From an uncultured Alphaproteobacteria bacterium (lineage in GTDB: Bacteria; Pseudomonadota; Alphaproteobacteria; RF32; CAG-239): a stretch of 64,000 bases of DNA. The stretch lies in the NCBI GenBank assembly GCA_934254925.1, contig CAKQMD010000001.1:1-64000 (forward strand). The letters run 5' to 3'. Under the pieces are notes generated by a model, which saw only the letters and a program-made list of their open reading frames with translations, had not been told where the DNA came from and did no database searches. The position numbers and the translations under genes are program-made. Shown in pieces: positions 7,589 through 15,810 of the stretch. Within the stretch, counting starts at the first letter, position 1, and each line of letters opens with the position of its first letter.

Positions 7589-9850
7589 CTAGAGGCGCGT
7601 TCCGAAGTTCAGACGGAAGACTTGGGTTTCATCATATTTTTCTTTGACGATCGGGAAACCGAAGTCAACGTCAATCTGTCCCATCGGCGAGAGCCATTGG
7701 AATCCGAAACCGGCAGCGACACGCGGCGAATCGGAATAAAAGACGTCTTGGCGGTTGATGCCGTCGGGTTTGCCGAGCATTCCCATGTCAACAAAGGTGC
7801 GGCCTCTGATGCCCAGTTCGTCCAAGCCCATCGGGAAAGTCATCTCGGCACCGGTATATATCATCCAGTTACCGCCCAGAGCATCGCGGGTTATTTTATC
7901 ACGGGCACCGATACCGGCCGTGTCAAAGCCGCGCAGCGTCGCGCCGCCGAGGTAATAACGCTGAGACAAGCGAACGTTGTCACCGTCATAACCGGCAATA
8001 TAGCCGCCGTTAAAGAACAGTTTGAAGGTATAATAGTCGGCTAGGGTATAATATTTATAAGCTTTGGCGTCAAATTTGAGGAATTTTTCATCCCCGCCCA
8101 GACCGGCGACGTCATTGCCAAACGACAAGTAATAGCCTTCCTTGGGATTGATGGCGCTGTCGCGTTTGTCATAAACCGTGGTTTGGCCGATGATAGACCC
8201 GGAGCTTTTCCCTTCTTCCGCCTGAATATACTTGGAAGCAGAGGCATCAACATTGCTGATCTTGTCATCTCTTAAGGTATAACGGACATATTGCGACAAA
8301 TCGTCGGTATAATTCCATCCCAGACGCAGACGGCCACCCGTGCTTTCAGAATCGTAGGAGCCTTCGTCCTGGTAATCCTCCTCGGTACGGAAGAGGTCAA
8401 TACCGGCGCTTAAACGGCGGTTAAGGAAATAGGGTTCGGTAAAGCTCAGGTCATATTCCTGCGTGCGTTCGGAAACAGCCATGTCCACCCCCAGCTGCTG
8501 ACCGACGCCGCGGAAGTTGTTTTCCGTCACGCCGGCGCGAACCAAAGCGCCGTTTACCGTCGAATAGCCGACGCCGACGTTAAAATAGCCGGTGGCTTTT
8601 TCTTCAACATTGACATTAATGTCTGCCTTGTTGTCGTCCGTCGGTTCGGTACGAATGTCAACCTTGCTGAAATAGTTGAGGTTTTCAACATTGCGGCGAG
8701 AATCGCGGATTTTGGAACCGTTGAAGGCATCTCCCTCTTCGATGCGGAACTCCCGGCGGATCACTTCGTCATGCGTTCGGGTGTTGCCGGTGATGTTGAT
8801 CTTGTCTACAAAAATGCGCTCGCTTTCCTTGATATGGAAGGTGACGTCAATTTCTCCGGTGGCGGTGTTTTTGTTTAATTCCGGCACGACGTCAACAAAA
8901 GCGAAGCCTTTTTTGCCCAGTTCTTCCGTCAGGGCACTGACGGATTTTTCGGTCAGGTCGGCATTATACCAATCTCCTGAAGCATAAAGAATCTCTTCTT
9001 TCATCGGCGTTACGTCAACGTCGGAGATATCCGAAATCAGCTCAATGTTTTTGATTTTGTAACGTTTGCCTTCGTCAAGCACATAAGTCAGAACAAAGGA
9101 CTTTTTATCCGGGCTAAGCTCGGCGACGGCATTCACCACCCGAAAATCGGCATAGCCGCGTTTGTGATAAAAACGACGCAACAACTCTTTGTCATAATTG
9201 CTTTTCTCGGCATCATAATTCTCCGAAGAGGAAAAGATGCGGAACCAGCGGGTTTCCTTGCTCATAATTTCTTCGGCAAGATCATCATCGCTGTAGTGGC
9301 TGTTGCCGACGAAGTTGATTTTGGTAATGCTAGCCAAGGGCCCCTCGTCAATTTCATAAATCAAATCAACGCGGTTTTGGTCACGCTCAATAATTTTCGG
9401 GGTCACAACCACGGCATAGCGCCCTGTTCTTTTATAAAGGTTCATAATCCGTTGCACGTCTTCCTGCACCTTGGCACGGGAATAAATGGCCCGCGGTGCC
9501 AACTGGACTTCCGCTTCCAGCATTTCGTCGTCAACTTTGTCATTGCCGTCAAAGACGCGTTTGTTGATGATGGGGTTTTCCACGACCTTGATCGTCAGCA
9601 GCCCGTCGTTTTGAAAATCAAACTTCACATCATTGAACAAGCCGGTCGCATAGAGTTGCTTTAAGGCGGCATCAAGATTTCCCTCCGAAGTCGTCTGGCC
9701 CTTTTTAATATCTAGATAAGACATGACCGTCTCGTTTTCGACGCGCTCCAAGCCCTCAACCTTAATCTCGCGGACGTAGACCGGGCCGGCATAAGCCTCG
9801 CAAGCCAATACAGTACTCATCAATAATGCGGAAAAAGCTATTTTTTTCAT
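7589..9850 (-). CDS. bamA: outer membrane protein assembly factor BamA
   Basis: BamA is the core of the BAM machine that folds beta-barrel proteins into the outer membrane. The protein has a signal peptide (MKKIAFSALLMSTVLACEAYA), five POTRA domains (about residues 25-420, first beginning VYVREIKVEGLERV) and a C-terminal 16-strand barrel ending with an aromatic-type signal (FRLNFGTRL). I place the start at ATG 9850 because an AAAGG lies ten bases ahead of it; a TTG three codons upstream is almost on top of that site. This gives 753 residues, a normal length. It lies between rseP and lpxD, the standard order. Confidence 0.96.
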   Translation of the reverse strand: MKKIAFSALLMSTVLACEAYAGPVYVREIKVEGLERVENETVMSYLDIKKGQTTSEGNLDAALKQLYATGLFNDVKFDFQNDGLLTIKVVENPIINKRVFDGNDKVDDEMLEAEVQLAPRAIYSRAKVQEDVQRIMNLYKRTGRYAVVVTPKIIERDQNRVDLIYEIDEGPLASITKINFVGNSHYSDDDLAEEIMSKETRWFRIFSSSENYDAEKSNYDKELLRRFYHKRGYADFRVVNAVAELSPDKKSFVLTYVLDEGKRYKIKNIELISDISDVDVTPMKEEILYASGDWYNADLTEKSVSALTEELGKKGFAFVDVVPELNKNTATGEIDVTFHIKESERIFVDKINITGNTRTHDEVIRREFRIEEGDAFNGSKIRDSRRNVENLNYFSKVDIRTEPTDDNKADINVNVEEKATGYFNVGVGYSTVNGALVRAGVTENNFRGVGQQLGVDMAVSERTQEYDLSFTEPYFLNRRLSAGIDLFRTEEDYQDEGSYDSESTGGRLRLGWNYTDDLSQYVRYTLRDDKISNVDASASKYIQAEEGKSSGSIIGQTTVYDKRDSAINPKEGYYLSFGNDVAGLGGDEKFLKFDAKAYKYYTLADYYTFKLFFNGGYIAGYDGDNVRLSQRYYLGGATLRGFDTAGIGARDKITRDALGGNWMIYTGAEMTFPMGLDELGIRGRTFVDMGMLGKPDGINRQDVFYSDSPRVAAGFGFQWLSPMGQIDVDFGFPIVKEKYDETQVFRLNFGTRL

Positions 9851-9881
9851 AGTCGGCAATCCTTTAGCTTACCGGTTTTCA

Positions 9882-11012
9882 TCAAGAAAACCAGCGGTGA
9901 AACAAACGTGCAAAATCATTGTAAGTCGCAAAGACCATTAACGACAAGATCAGAAACAGGCCGAATTTAAACATTGCTTCTTTAAATTTGGCATTTAGTT
10001 CACGCCCGGTGAGCATTTCCACAACCGAGATGACGACATGACCGCCGTCCAAGACCGGAATCGGGAAAAGGTTGATCAGTCCGAGATTTATGGACAGGAG
10101 CGCCATAAAAATCAGAAAATCAAGCCAGCCGCTTTGTTTGCTAATGTCGCCCGACATTTCGGCAATGCGGACAATCCCGCCGACGTCATCAGCGCCGCGT
10201 TTTCCGGTAATCATTTGGCCGACGCCGCGCAACGTCAAGTCCGTCACTTTCCAGGTTTCCACGCCGGCGTCCTTCAAAGCCTGCCACAGGCTGACGTCCG
10301 AACGCTGGATTTCCACAATGCTGACGGAGCGAACACCCAGCATCGGCGTATTTTCTTCAGCGCGAGGTTCGACTTCTCCGGGAATGGTTTTCAAATTGAT
10401 CAGCAAGGAGAGCTCTTTTTCACCGCGGCGCAAACGAACTTCCGCCTTGCCGTCCGCCGACAGGCGCACCTCGCGACGGATGTCTTCAAAATTGGCCACC
10501 TTATGTCCGTTGACCGTCAAAAAGCGGTCTCCGGCCTTGATACCGGCCGCTTCGGCGGCTCCGCCGGGAATAATCTCACCGACGACCGGCGGAAAATCAA
10601 CCTTCCCGACAAAATAAAAAATCGAGGCAAAAACCAACAAAGCGAACAAATAGTTGGCGCCGGGCCCGGCCAAGGCAATCAACAGTTTTTTAAACGGCGG
10701 CTGATAATTGAAGGCATATTTTTTTTCTTCTTCACTGATCTGGGCCTGGTCTTCAGAGGTTGAGCTTGAGGCGTCGGCATCACCGAAAAACTTGCAATAC
10801 CCGCCAAGAGGCACGGCGCAAACCTTCCATTCCGTTCCCGACTTGTCGGTGAAGCCCCAGAGCTTCTTGCCAAAACCGATGGAGAATTCATCTACCTTTA
10901 CGCCGATCACCTTGGCAACCAGGTAATGTCCCAACTCGTGAACAAAAACCAAAATTCCCAATAAGACAACAAAGGGAACAATATAGTAAACTGCGTTAAT
11001 TAACCAATCCAT
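9882..11012 (-). CDS. rseP: inner membrane site-2 zinc protease RseP/RasP
   Basis: RseP-type proteases cut transmembrane segments of anti-sigma factors and signal-peptide remnants. This 376-residue protein carries the zinc motif HELGH at residues 25-29 in the first membrane helix, a periplasmic PDZ domain (about 130-215, with GGAAEAAGIKAGDRF) and the second metal-ligand motif NLFPIPVLDGGH near residue 320. There is one PDZ-like region rather than the two of E. coli RseP, as is common in alphaproteobacteria. It lies 17 bases after cdsA. In many relatives dxr separates these two genes; here nothing does. Confidence 0.95.
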   Translation of the reverse strand: MDWLINAVYYIVPFVVLLGILVFVHELGHYLVAKVIGVKVDEFSIGFGKKLWGFTDKSGTEWKVCAVPLGGYCKFFGDADASSSTSEDQAQISEEEKKYAFNYQPPFKKLLIALAGPGANYLFALLVFASIFYFVGKVDFPPVVGEIIPGGAAEAAGIKAGDRFLTVNGHKVANFEDIRREVRLSADGKAEVRLRRGEKELSLLINLKTIPGEVEPRAEENTPMLGVRSVSIVEIQRSDVSLWQALKDAGVETWKVTDLTLRGVGQMITGKRGADDVGGIVRIAEMSGDISKQSGWLDFLIFMALLSINLGLINLFPIPVLDGGHVVISVVEMLTGRELNAKFKEAMFKFGLFLILSLMVFATYNDFARLFHRWFS

Positions 11013-11029
11013 AATTTTTTACGCCTTTA

Positions 11030-11839
11030 TTAATATGAAAAAGAAATGAGCATATTGAAAACAATAAGGACGATCGGCGCGGCAAAGATCAAACCGTCAA
11101 TGCGGTCAAAAACGCCGCCGTGTCCGGGAATCAAGCAGCTGGAATCTTTCAGGCCAAGGTGCCGTTTGATCGAAGATTCCACCAAATCTCCGATTTGGGC
11201 AATAACAGCGATTATGGCGGCAAAAGTCATAAAATACGCCTGATATCCCAAAGCGACGCCGTCGTTTAAGTATGAACAAAGCTTGAAGAAAACCATGCTT
11301 GCCAGCACGGCAAACAGCACGCCGCCAAACAATCCGGACCAGGTTTTGTTGGGGCTGATTTTGGGTGCCAATTTCGGACCTTTCAAATTGCAACCGACAA
11401 CATAACCGCCGATGTCCACACTCCAGACGACAATCAAAAACCACAGGGTGAGAAGCATTCCGGCCTCAAAGTAAAGCCAGACGACGGACCCTATGCCGAC
11501 AGCAATATAGGGAACGCCCAAAACCAATAAAAAGCGGTGTTCTTCATGACGGGCCTTATAAGCGGTCAGCAGCATCGCCCCGAGAACAAACAAAGCAACG
11601 GCGCCCCATGACATCAGCAGAATCGCGGCAGCCACAGAAACCGCATAAATGATGCCATAGACTTCCGGTTTGTCGCTTGGAACCATATGCGCCCATTCCC
11701 AAGCAAACATTGCGCCGAAAATCAACGCCAGAATCAGCAACCAAGGATAAGAAAAGTACAAAGCCGCAATGACGACAGGGATAAGGATTAAAGCGGTAAG
11801 AGTCCGTGTGATAAAAGAGTTGAGTTTAATTTTTTCCAT
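11030..11839 (-). CDS. cdsA: phosphatidate cytidylyltransferase
   Basis: CdsA makes CDP-diacylglycerol from phosphatidic acid and CTP, the branch point for all membrane phospholipids. I place the start at ATG 11839 (MEKIKLNSFITRTL), giving 269 residues. An upstream extension in the same frame would run far into uppS and has no family match. The start overlaps the end of uppS by 14 bases. The protein has about eight membrane helices, the SPNKTWSGLFGG motif and the C-terminal family signature ending GHGGVFDRIDG. It works with pgpA at 31816-32304 in phosphatidylglycerol synthesis. Confidence 0.94.
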   Translation of the reverse strand: MEKIKLNSFITRTLTALILIPVVIAALYFSYPWLLILALIFGAMFAWEWAHMVPSDKPEVYGIIYAVSVAAAILLMSWGAVALFVLGAMLLTAYKARHEEHRFLLVLGVPYIAVGIGSVVWLYFEAGMLLTLWFLIVVWSVDIGGYVVGCNLKGPKLAPKISPNKTWSGLFGGVLFAVLASMVFFKLCSYLNDGVALGYQAYFMTFAAIIAVIAQIGDLVESSIKRHLGLKDSSCLIPGHGGVFDRIDGLIFAAPIVLIVFNMLISFSY

Positions 11840-12545
11840 AGCGGCGTTCCCTTGACTGATAGTCGGTAATAAGATTTTCCAAGTCCTTGCGGCTGAAATC
11901 CGGCCACAAGACATCACTGAAGGCAAGTTCGGCATAAGCGATCTGCCAAAGAAGATAATTGCTGACCCGTTTTTCACCGCCGGTGCGGACTAAAAGATCC
12001 GGATCGGGAATATCTTTGGTATAGAGCATATCCGAAAACATTTTAAGATCAATATCGTCAACAAGGATATCCCCTCTTTTTGCCAAGAGGGCAATTTTGC
12101 GGGCAGCATGGACAATTTCGGCCCGAGATCCGTAACTGAGGGCGATGCACAGCGTCATGCGGGGATTGTCTTTGGTTTCGGCTTCAATTTTGCTCATTTG
12201 CTCCACAATATCGGGCGCCAACATTTGCCGCTCGCCGATAAACATGATGCGGATGCTGTTTTCCTTAATCTCCTGCAAATCACTTTTCAGATAATCGCGC
12301 AGAAGTTTCATCAACGCGTCGACTTCGGTCTTTTCTCTTCCCCAATTTTCGGTTGAAAAGGCATAAAGCGTCAGATATTTAATGCCGAGATCGGCAGCTG
12401 CCTTGGCAATCTCTTTCAGGGTTTCGGCGCCTTTTTTGTGCCCTGCGGACCGGGGAAGTCCGCGTTTGGCAGCCCAGCGGCCGTTTCCGTCCATAATAAT
12501 CGCCAGGTGCTCGAGTGCTTTCGTTTTAGTCAATTTTTTCCTCAA
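11826..12545 (-). CDS. uppS: undecaprenyl diphosphate synthase
   Basis: UppS elongates farnesyl diphosphate with cis-isoprene units to C55-PP, the lipid carrier for peptidoglycan and O-antigen. The 239-residue cis-prenyltransferase has the pyrophosphate-binding motif LAIIMDGNGRWAAKRG (catalytic Asp about residue 19), the SAGHKKGAETL segment and LLVRTGGEKRVSNYLLWQ near the C-terminus. It lies 13 bases after frr and overlaps cdsA. It would supply the polyprenyl phosphate used by the glycosylation genes at 28-32 kb. Confidence 0.96.
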   Translation of the reverse strand: MRKKLTKTKALEHLAIIMDGNGRWAAKRGLPRSAGHKKGAETLKEIAKAAADLGIKYLTLYAFSTENWGREKTEVDALMKLLRDYLKSDLQEIKENSIRIMFIGERQMLAPDIVEQMSKIEAETKDNPRMTLCIALSYGSRAEIVHAARKIALLAKRGDILVDDIDLKMFSDMLYTKDIPDPDLLVRTGGEKRVSNYLLWQIAYAELAFSDVLWPDFSRKDLENLITDYQSRERRYGKN

Positions 12546-12558
12546 CTTCCGACGCCGA

Positions 12559-13122
12559 TTAAACCTGCATGATGTCCTTTTCCTTTTGCGCCTGAAGCTC
12601 CTCGATCTTCTTAACCGCGTCGTCAGTCATTTTCTGAACTTCGTTTTCAAAGCGCTTTTCTTCATCCTCGGAAATGGCGTTGTCTTTTTTCAGTTTTTTA
12701 ATACCGTCAATCGCATCACGACGGATGTTGCGAATGGCAACTTTGTTGTTTTCGGCATATTTGCCGGCAATTTTTACCAATTCGCGGCGGCGTTCCTCAC
12801 TCAAAGGCGGAATGGGAATGCGGATCAGCGTTCCGTCGGAAGCGGGATTTAAGCCCAAGTCTGATTCCATAATGGCCTTCTCGGCGGCTTTGGCCAGGCT
12901 GCGGTCCCAAACGCTGACCGAAAGGGTTCGGGCATCGGGAACCGAGATTGTGCCGATTTGCGCCAAAGGCGTCATGGAACCGTAAGCTTCGACCATAATG
13001 CCGTCCAGCAGGCTGGCATGGGCGCGTCCGGCACGTAATCCGCCAAAATCGGCCTTCAGCGACTCGAGGGTCTTATCCATCCGGGTACGGGTATCGTTTT
13101 TTATGTCGTTAAAATCTGTCAT
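12559..13122 (-). CDS. frr: ribosome recycling factor
   Basis: Frr acts with EF-G to split the ribosome after termination. It is a 187-residue, two-domain, largely helical protein with the conserved RAGRAHASLLDGI segment near the N-terminus and NIRRDAIDGIKK in the C-terminal part of the long three-helix bundle. It lies 17 bases after pyrH, the universal order. The codon following the ATG begins TDFNDI, and the length is that of the family. Confidence 0.97.
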   Translation of the reverse strand: MTDFNDIKNDTRTRMDKTLESLKADFGGLRAGRAHASLLDGIMVEAYGSMTPLAQIGTISVPDARTLSVSVWDRSLAKAAEKAIMESDLGLNPASDGTLIRIPIPPLSEERRRELVKIAGKYAENNKVAIRNIRRDAIDGIKKLKKDNAISEDEEKRFENEVQKMTDDAVKKIEELQAQKEKDIMQV

Positions 13123-13139
13123 GTTACACCTTATCTTTA

Positions 13140-13853
13140 TTAATTTTTAACAATGGTAAAATTTCCCCGGCCGGAAACAACTCGGGCCAGGGCGTCCTCC
13201 TCCGCCTGGGCAAAGACGACGATCGGAATGTTGTTTTCGCGGGCCAGAGCTACGGCCGTGGCATCCATCACCTTCAGCTGACGGGCAATCACTTCGTCAT
13301 AACTGATTTCTTCAAAGCGCTTTGCCGCGGGGTCCTTTTTGGGGTCTCGATCATAGACACCGTCGACCTGGGTCGCCTTGAGCAAAACGTCGCATTGCAT
13401 TTCGGAAGCCCGCAGCGCGGCGCCGGTGTCCGTCGTAAAATAAGGATTTCCCGTTCCGCCGGCAAAAATCACAACGCGTCCCTTTTCCAAATGGCGCAAG
13501 GCACGACGGTAAATGTAATTTTCACAAACCGAAGGGATGTGCAATCCCGACATCACCCGGGCAGAAACTCCGTTTTTTTCCAAAGCGTCCTGAAGGTAAA
13601 GCGCATTCATCACCGTGCCCATCATGCCGACCTGGTCGGCGACGGTCCGGTTCATGCCTTTCGAGGCTTCTTTGGCGCCGCGGAACAAATTGCCGCTGCC
13701 GACGGTGACGCAAATCTCCACGCCGGCGGCATGAACTTTTTTGATCTGCGCGGCCAGAGAGGCTACCACTTCGGGAGATATTCCGAAAGGCTGCCCGCCG
13801 AGCAAACCCTCGCCGGAAAGTTTCAACAGAATGCGTTTATATAGCGGTTTCAT
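13140..13853 (-). CDS. pyrH: UMP kinase
   Basis: PyrH phosphorylates UMP to UDP in pyrimidine nucleotide synthesis. The 237-residue protein belongs to the amino acid kinase fold, with KLSGEGLLGGQPFG at the N-terminus, GSGNLFRGA for the substrate pocket and the FAGGTGNPYFTTDTGAALRA segment. In most alphaproteobacteria rpsB and tsf precede it. Here the upstream 183 bases are a short divergent gap to plsY, so rpsB-tsf are elsewhere and pyrH is the promoter-proximal gene of the cluster. Confidence 0.96.
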   Translation of the reverse strand: MKPLYKRILLKLSGEGLLGGQPFGISPEVVASLAAQIKKVHAAGVEICVTVGSGNLFRGAKEASKGMNRTVADQVGMMGTVMNALYLQDALEKNGVSARVMSGLHIPSVCENYIYRRALRHLEKGRVVIFAGGTGNPYFTTDTGAALRASEMQCDVLLKATQVDGVYDRDPKKDPAAKRFEEISYDEVIARQLKVMDATAVALARENNIPIVVFAQAEEDALARVVSGRGNFTIVKN

Positions 13854-14036
13854 CTGAATGATCCTTCAGTTATTTTTTTCAATATTAGCCATTTTATCGG
13901 GTTTGTCACCTAATATTTTAGCTTTTTTACATAAAAATTAATCACATGCTGCGGACGGAAAAGAAATTAAGGTTGAAAAATTGCCCCGTTTTGTATATTA
14001 AGGAAGAAGTTTTCAACTTTAGACGAGGGAAAATCC

Positions 14037-14684
14037 ATGGTCTCGACAAGCGTTATTCTTCTTCTGGCTGCCGCCGGCGGCTATCTTTTGGGAGCTGTTC
14101 CTTTCGGGCTGGTGCTGACCCGTTTGGCCGGCCTCGGCGACATTCGCAAGATCGGTTCCGGCAACATCGGCGCTACCAACGTCTTGCGCACCGGTCGCAA
14201 GGATCTGGCTCTGCTGACCGTCCTGCTGGATGCTCTTAAGGCCGGTATCGCTGCTCAGATCGCCTATTGGCTGCTGCCGGCGACGCCGATTGATTTTTTC
14301 GGCTTTGCCACGGCCGAAAACGTTGCCGCTTCTCTGGTCGCAGGTGCTATGGGCGTCATCGGGCATAATTTTCCGATTTGGCTGAAATTTAAAGGCGGCA
14401 AGGGCGTGGCTTCGACTTTCGGCTTTATTTTGTTTACCGACTGGCCTTTGGCGGCAGCGGCGCTGCTCATTTGGCTTTTCGTCGCCTTTACGACACGCTA
14501 CTCTTCTTTGTCGGCCATTACGGCGGCGGTGGCGGTTCCCGTCTTGGCCTTTTTTACCGCGGCGCCGGTTTACGTCCTGGTTTACAGCCTGATCGCGCTT
14601 TTGGTCTTGGTACGTCACCATGGTAATATCCGCCGGCTTTTAAACGGAAGCGAAAGCAAAATCTCTTTCAAGAAAAACGGCTAG
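14037..14684 (+). CDS. plsY: acyl-phosphate:glycerol-3-phosphate acyltransferase
   Basis: PlsY transfers an acyl group from acyl phosphate to glycerol-3-phosphate, making lysophosphatidic acid, the entry to phospholipid synthesis. The 215-residue integral membrane protein shows the three family motifs: GSGNIGATNVLRTGRK (phosphate site), KFKGGKGVASTFG (glycerol-phosphate site) and VRHHGNIRRLLNG near the C-terminus. It starts a plus-strand run with dprA and topA, the order usual for alphaproteobacteria, and is divergent from pyrH. It is three bases from dprA. Confidence 0.96.
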   Translation: MVSTSVILLLAAAGGYLLGAVPFGLVLTRLAGLGDIRKIGSGNIGATNVLRTGRKDLALLTVLLDALKAGIAAQIAYWLLPATPIDFFGFATAENVAASLVAGAMGVIGHNFPIWLKFKGGKGVASTFGFILFTDWPLAAAALLIWLFVAFTTRYSSLSAITAAVAVPVLAFFTAAPVYVLVYSLIALLVLVRHHGNIRRLLNGSESKISFKKNG

Positions 14685-14687
14685 GTA

Positions 14688-15803
14688 ATGGAACAGAACG
14701 TTAAAATACTCGATTATTTGCAACTGATCAATGCTGAAAACGTCGGGCCGATCACTTTTTACAAGCTGCTGGAGATTTACGGTTCGGCGGAAGCGGCACT
14801 CGCAGAACTGCCGAAAATGAAAAAATATCGTCCTTGGGACAGGCGTCGGGCAGAATTGGAGTTGGCCCGTGCCAGACAGCTGGGGATTGAGATCTTATGT
14901 TTTGACGACGCGGACTACCCTGCCGAACTGGCCGCCATGGAAGATCGGCCGCCACTGCTTTACCTTAAAGGTCGGTGCAAGGTTTTGGCCAATCCCTGCC
15001 GGGTTGCCGTCGTCGGCGCCCGCAACGCCTCGATCAACGGACGCAAAAACGCTTCGCGCATCGCCTATGATTTGACCAACGCCGGGGTGATCACCGTCTC
15101 GGGAATGGCACGCGGCATTGACAGCGCCGTGCACAAAGGCGCCATGTATGCCCAAGACCAGCAAGGCGCAACGATTGCCGTCCTCGGAACCGGTGCAGAC
15201 GTGCCTTACCCTAAGGAAAATCAGGCCTTATACGAACAAATCGCCCAAAACGGCGTCATTATTTCCGAATTTCCGCTCGGCAGCGAACCACAGGCCAACA
15301 ATTTTCCGCGACGCAACCGACTGGTGGCCGGCTTGTCCCTCGGAACTCTGGTGGTGGAAGCCACATTGCATTCGGGATCGCTGATTACGGCGCGTTTGGC
15401 TTTGGAACAAGGTAAAGAGGTCTTTGCCCTGCCCGGATCTCCCAGCGACGCCCGTTCCCTCGGGCCGAACCGACTGATCAAAGACGGTGCCAACCTGATC
15501 GAAAACGCTGAGGACATTTTGGAAATTATCCGCACCGTCTCAGCCCGCGAAATTTCGCCGCTCCCGGCGGTTTCGCTCCCTCAAAGGAAAAAAATTTCAA
15601 AAGAAACCCCTTGCTTTAATGAAATAAAAACTGTAGATAAGACAAGAATCATTGATTATCTTGACCATGACGGCGTTTACGTCGACGAGATTATCCGCCT
15701 GAGCGGCAAAGATCCCGCCGAAGTTTCCTTGGAGCTTCTGGAACTGGAGCTCAGCGGCAAAATCGAGCGGCAAGTCGGAAACAAGGTGGCGCTAAAAGGA
15801 TAA
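14688..15803 (+). CDS. dprA: DNA processing protein DprA/Smf
   Basis: DprA loads RecA on incoming single-stranded DNA during natural transformation. The gene is kept widely even in species not known to be competent. The 371-residue protein has a helical N-terminal part (about 1-70), a Rossmann-like core (about 80-290) with SGMARGIDSAVHKGA and FPRRNRLVAGLS, and a C-terminal winged-helix-like DML1 domain (about 310-371). It lies between plsY and topA with gaps of 3 and 7 bases, so the three are one operon. Confidence 0.94.
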   Translation: MEQNVKILDYLQLINAENVGPITFYKLLEIYGSAEAALAELPKMKKYRPWDRRRAELELARARQLGIEILCFDDADYPAELAAMEDRPPLLYLKGRCKVLANPCRVAVVGARNASINGRKNASRIAYDLTNAGVITVSGMARGIDSAVHKGAMYAQDQQGATIAVLGTGADVPYPKENQALYEQIAQNGVIISEFPLGSEPQANNFPRRNRLVAGLSLGTLVVEATLHSGSLITARLALEQGKEVFALPGSPSDARSLGPNRLIKDGANLIENAEDILEIIRTVSAREISPLPAVSLPQRKKISKETPCFNEIKTVDKTRIIDYLDHDGVYVDEIIRLSGKDPAEVSLELLELELSGKIERQVGNKVALKG

Positions 15804-15810
15804 AACTGAT

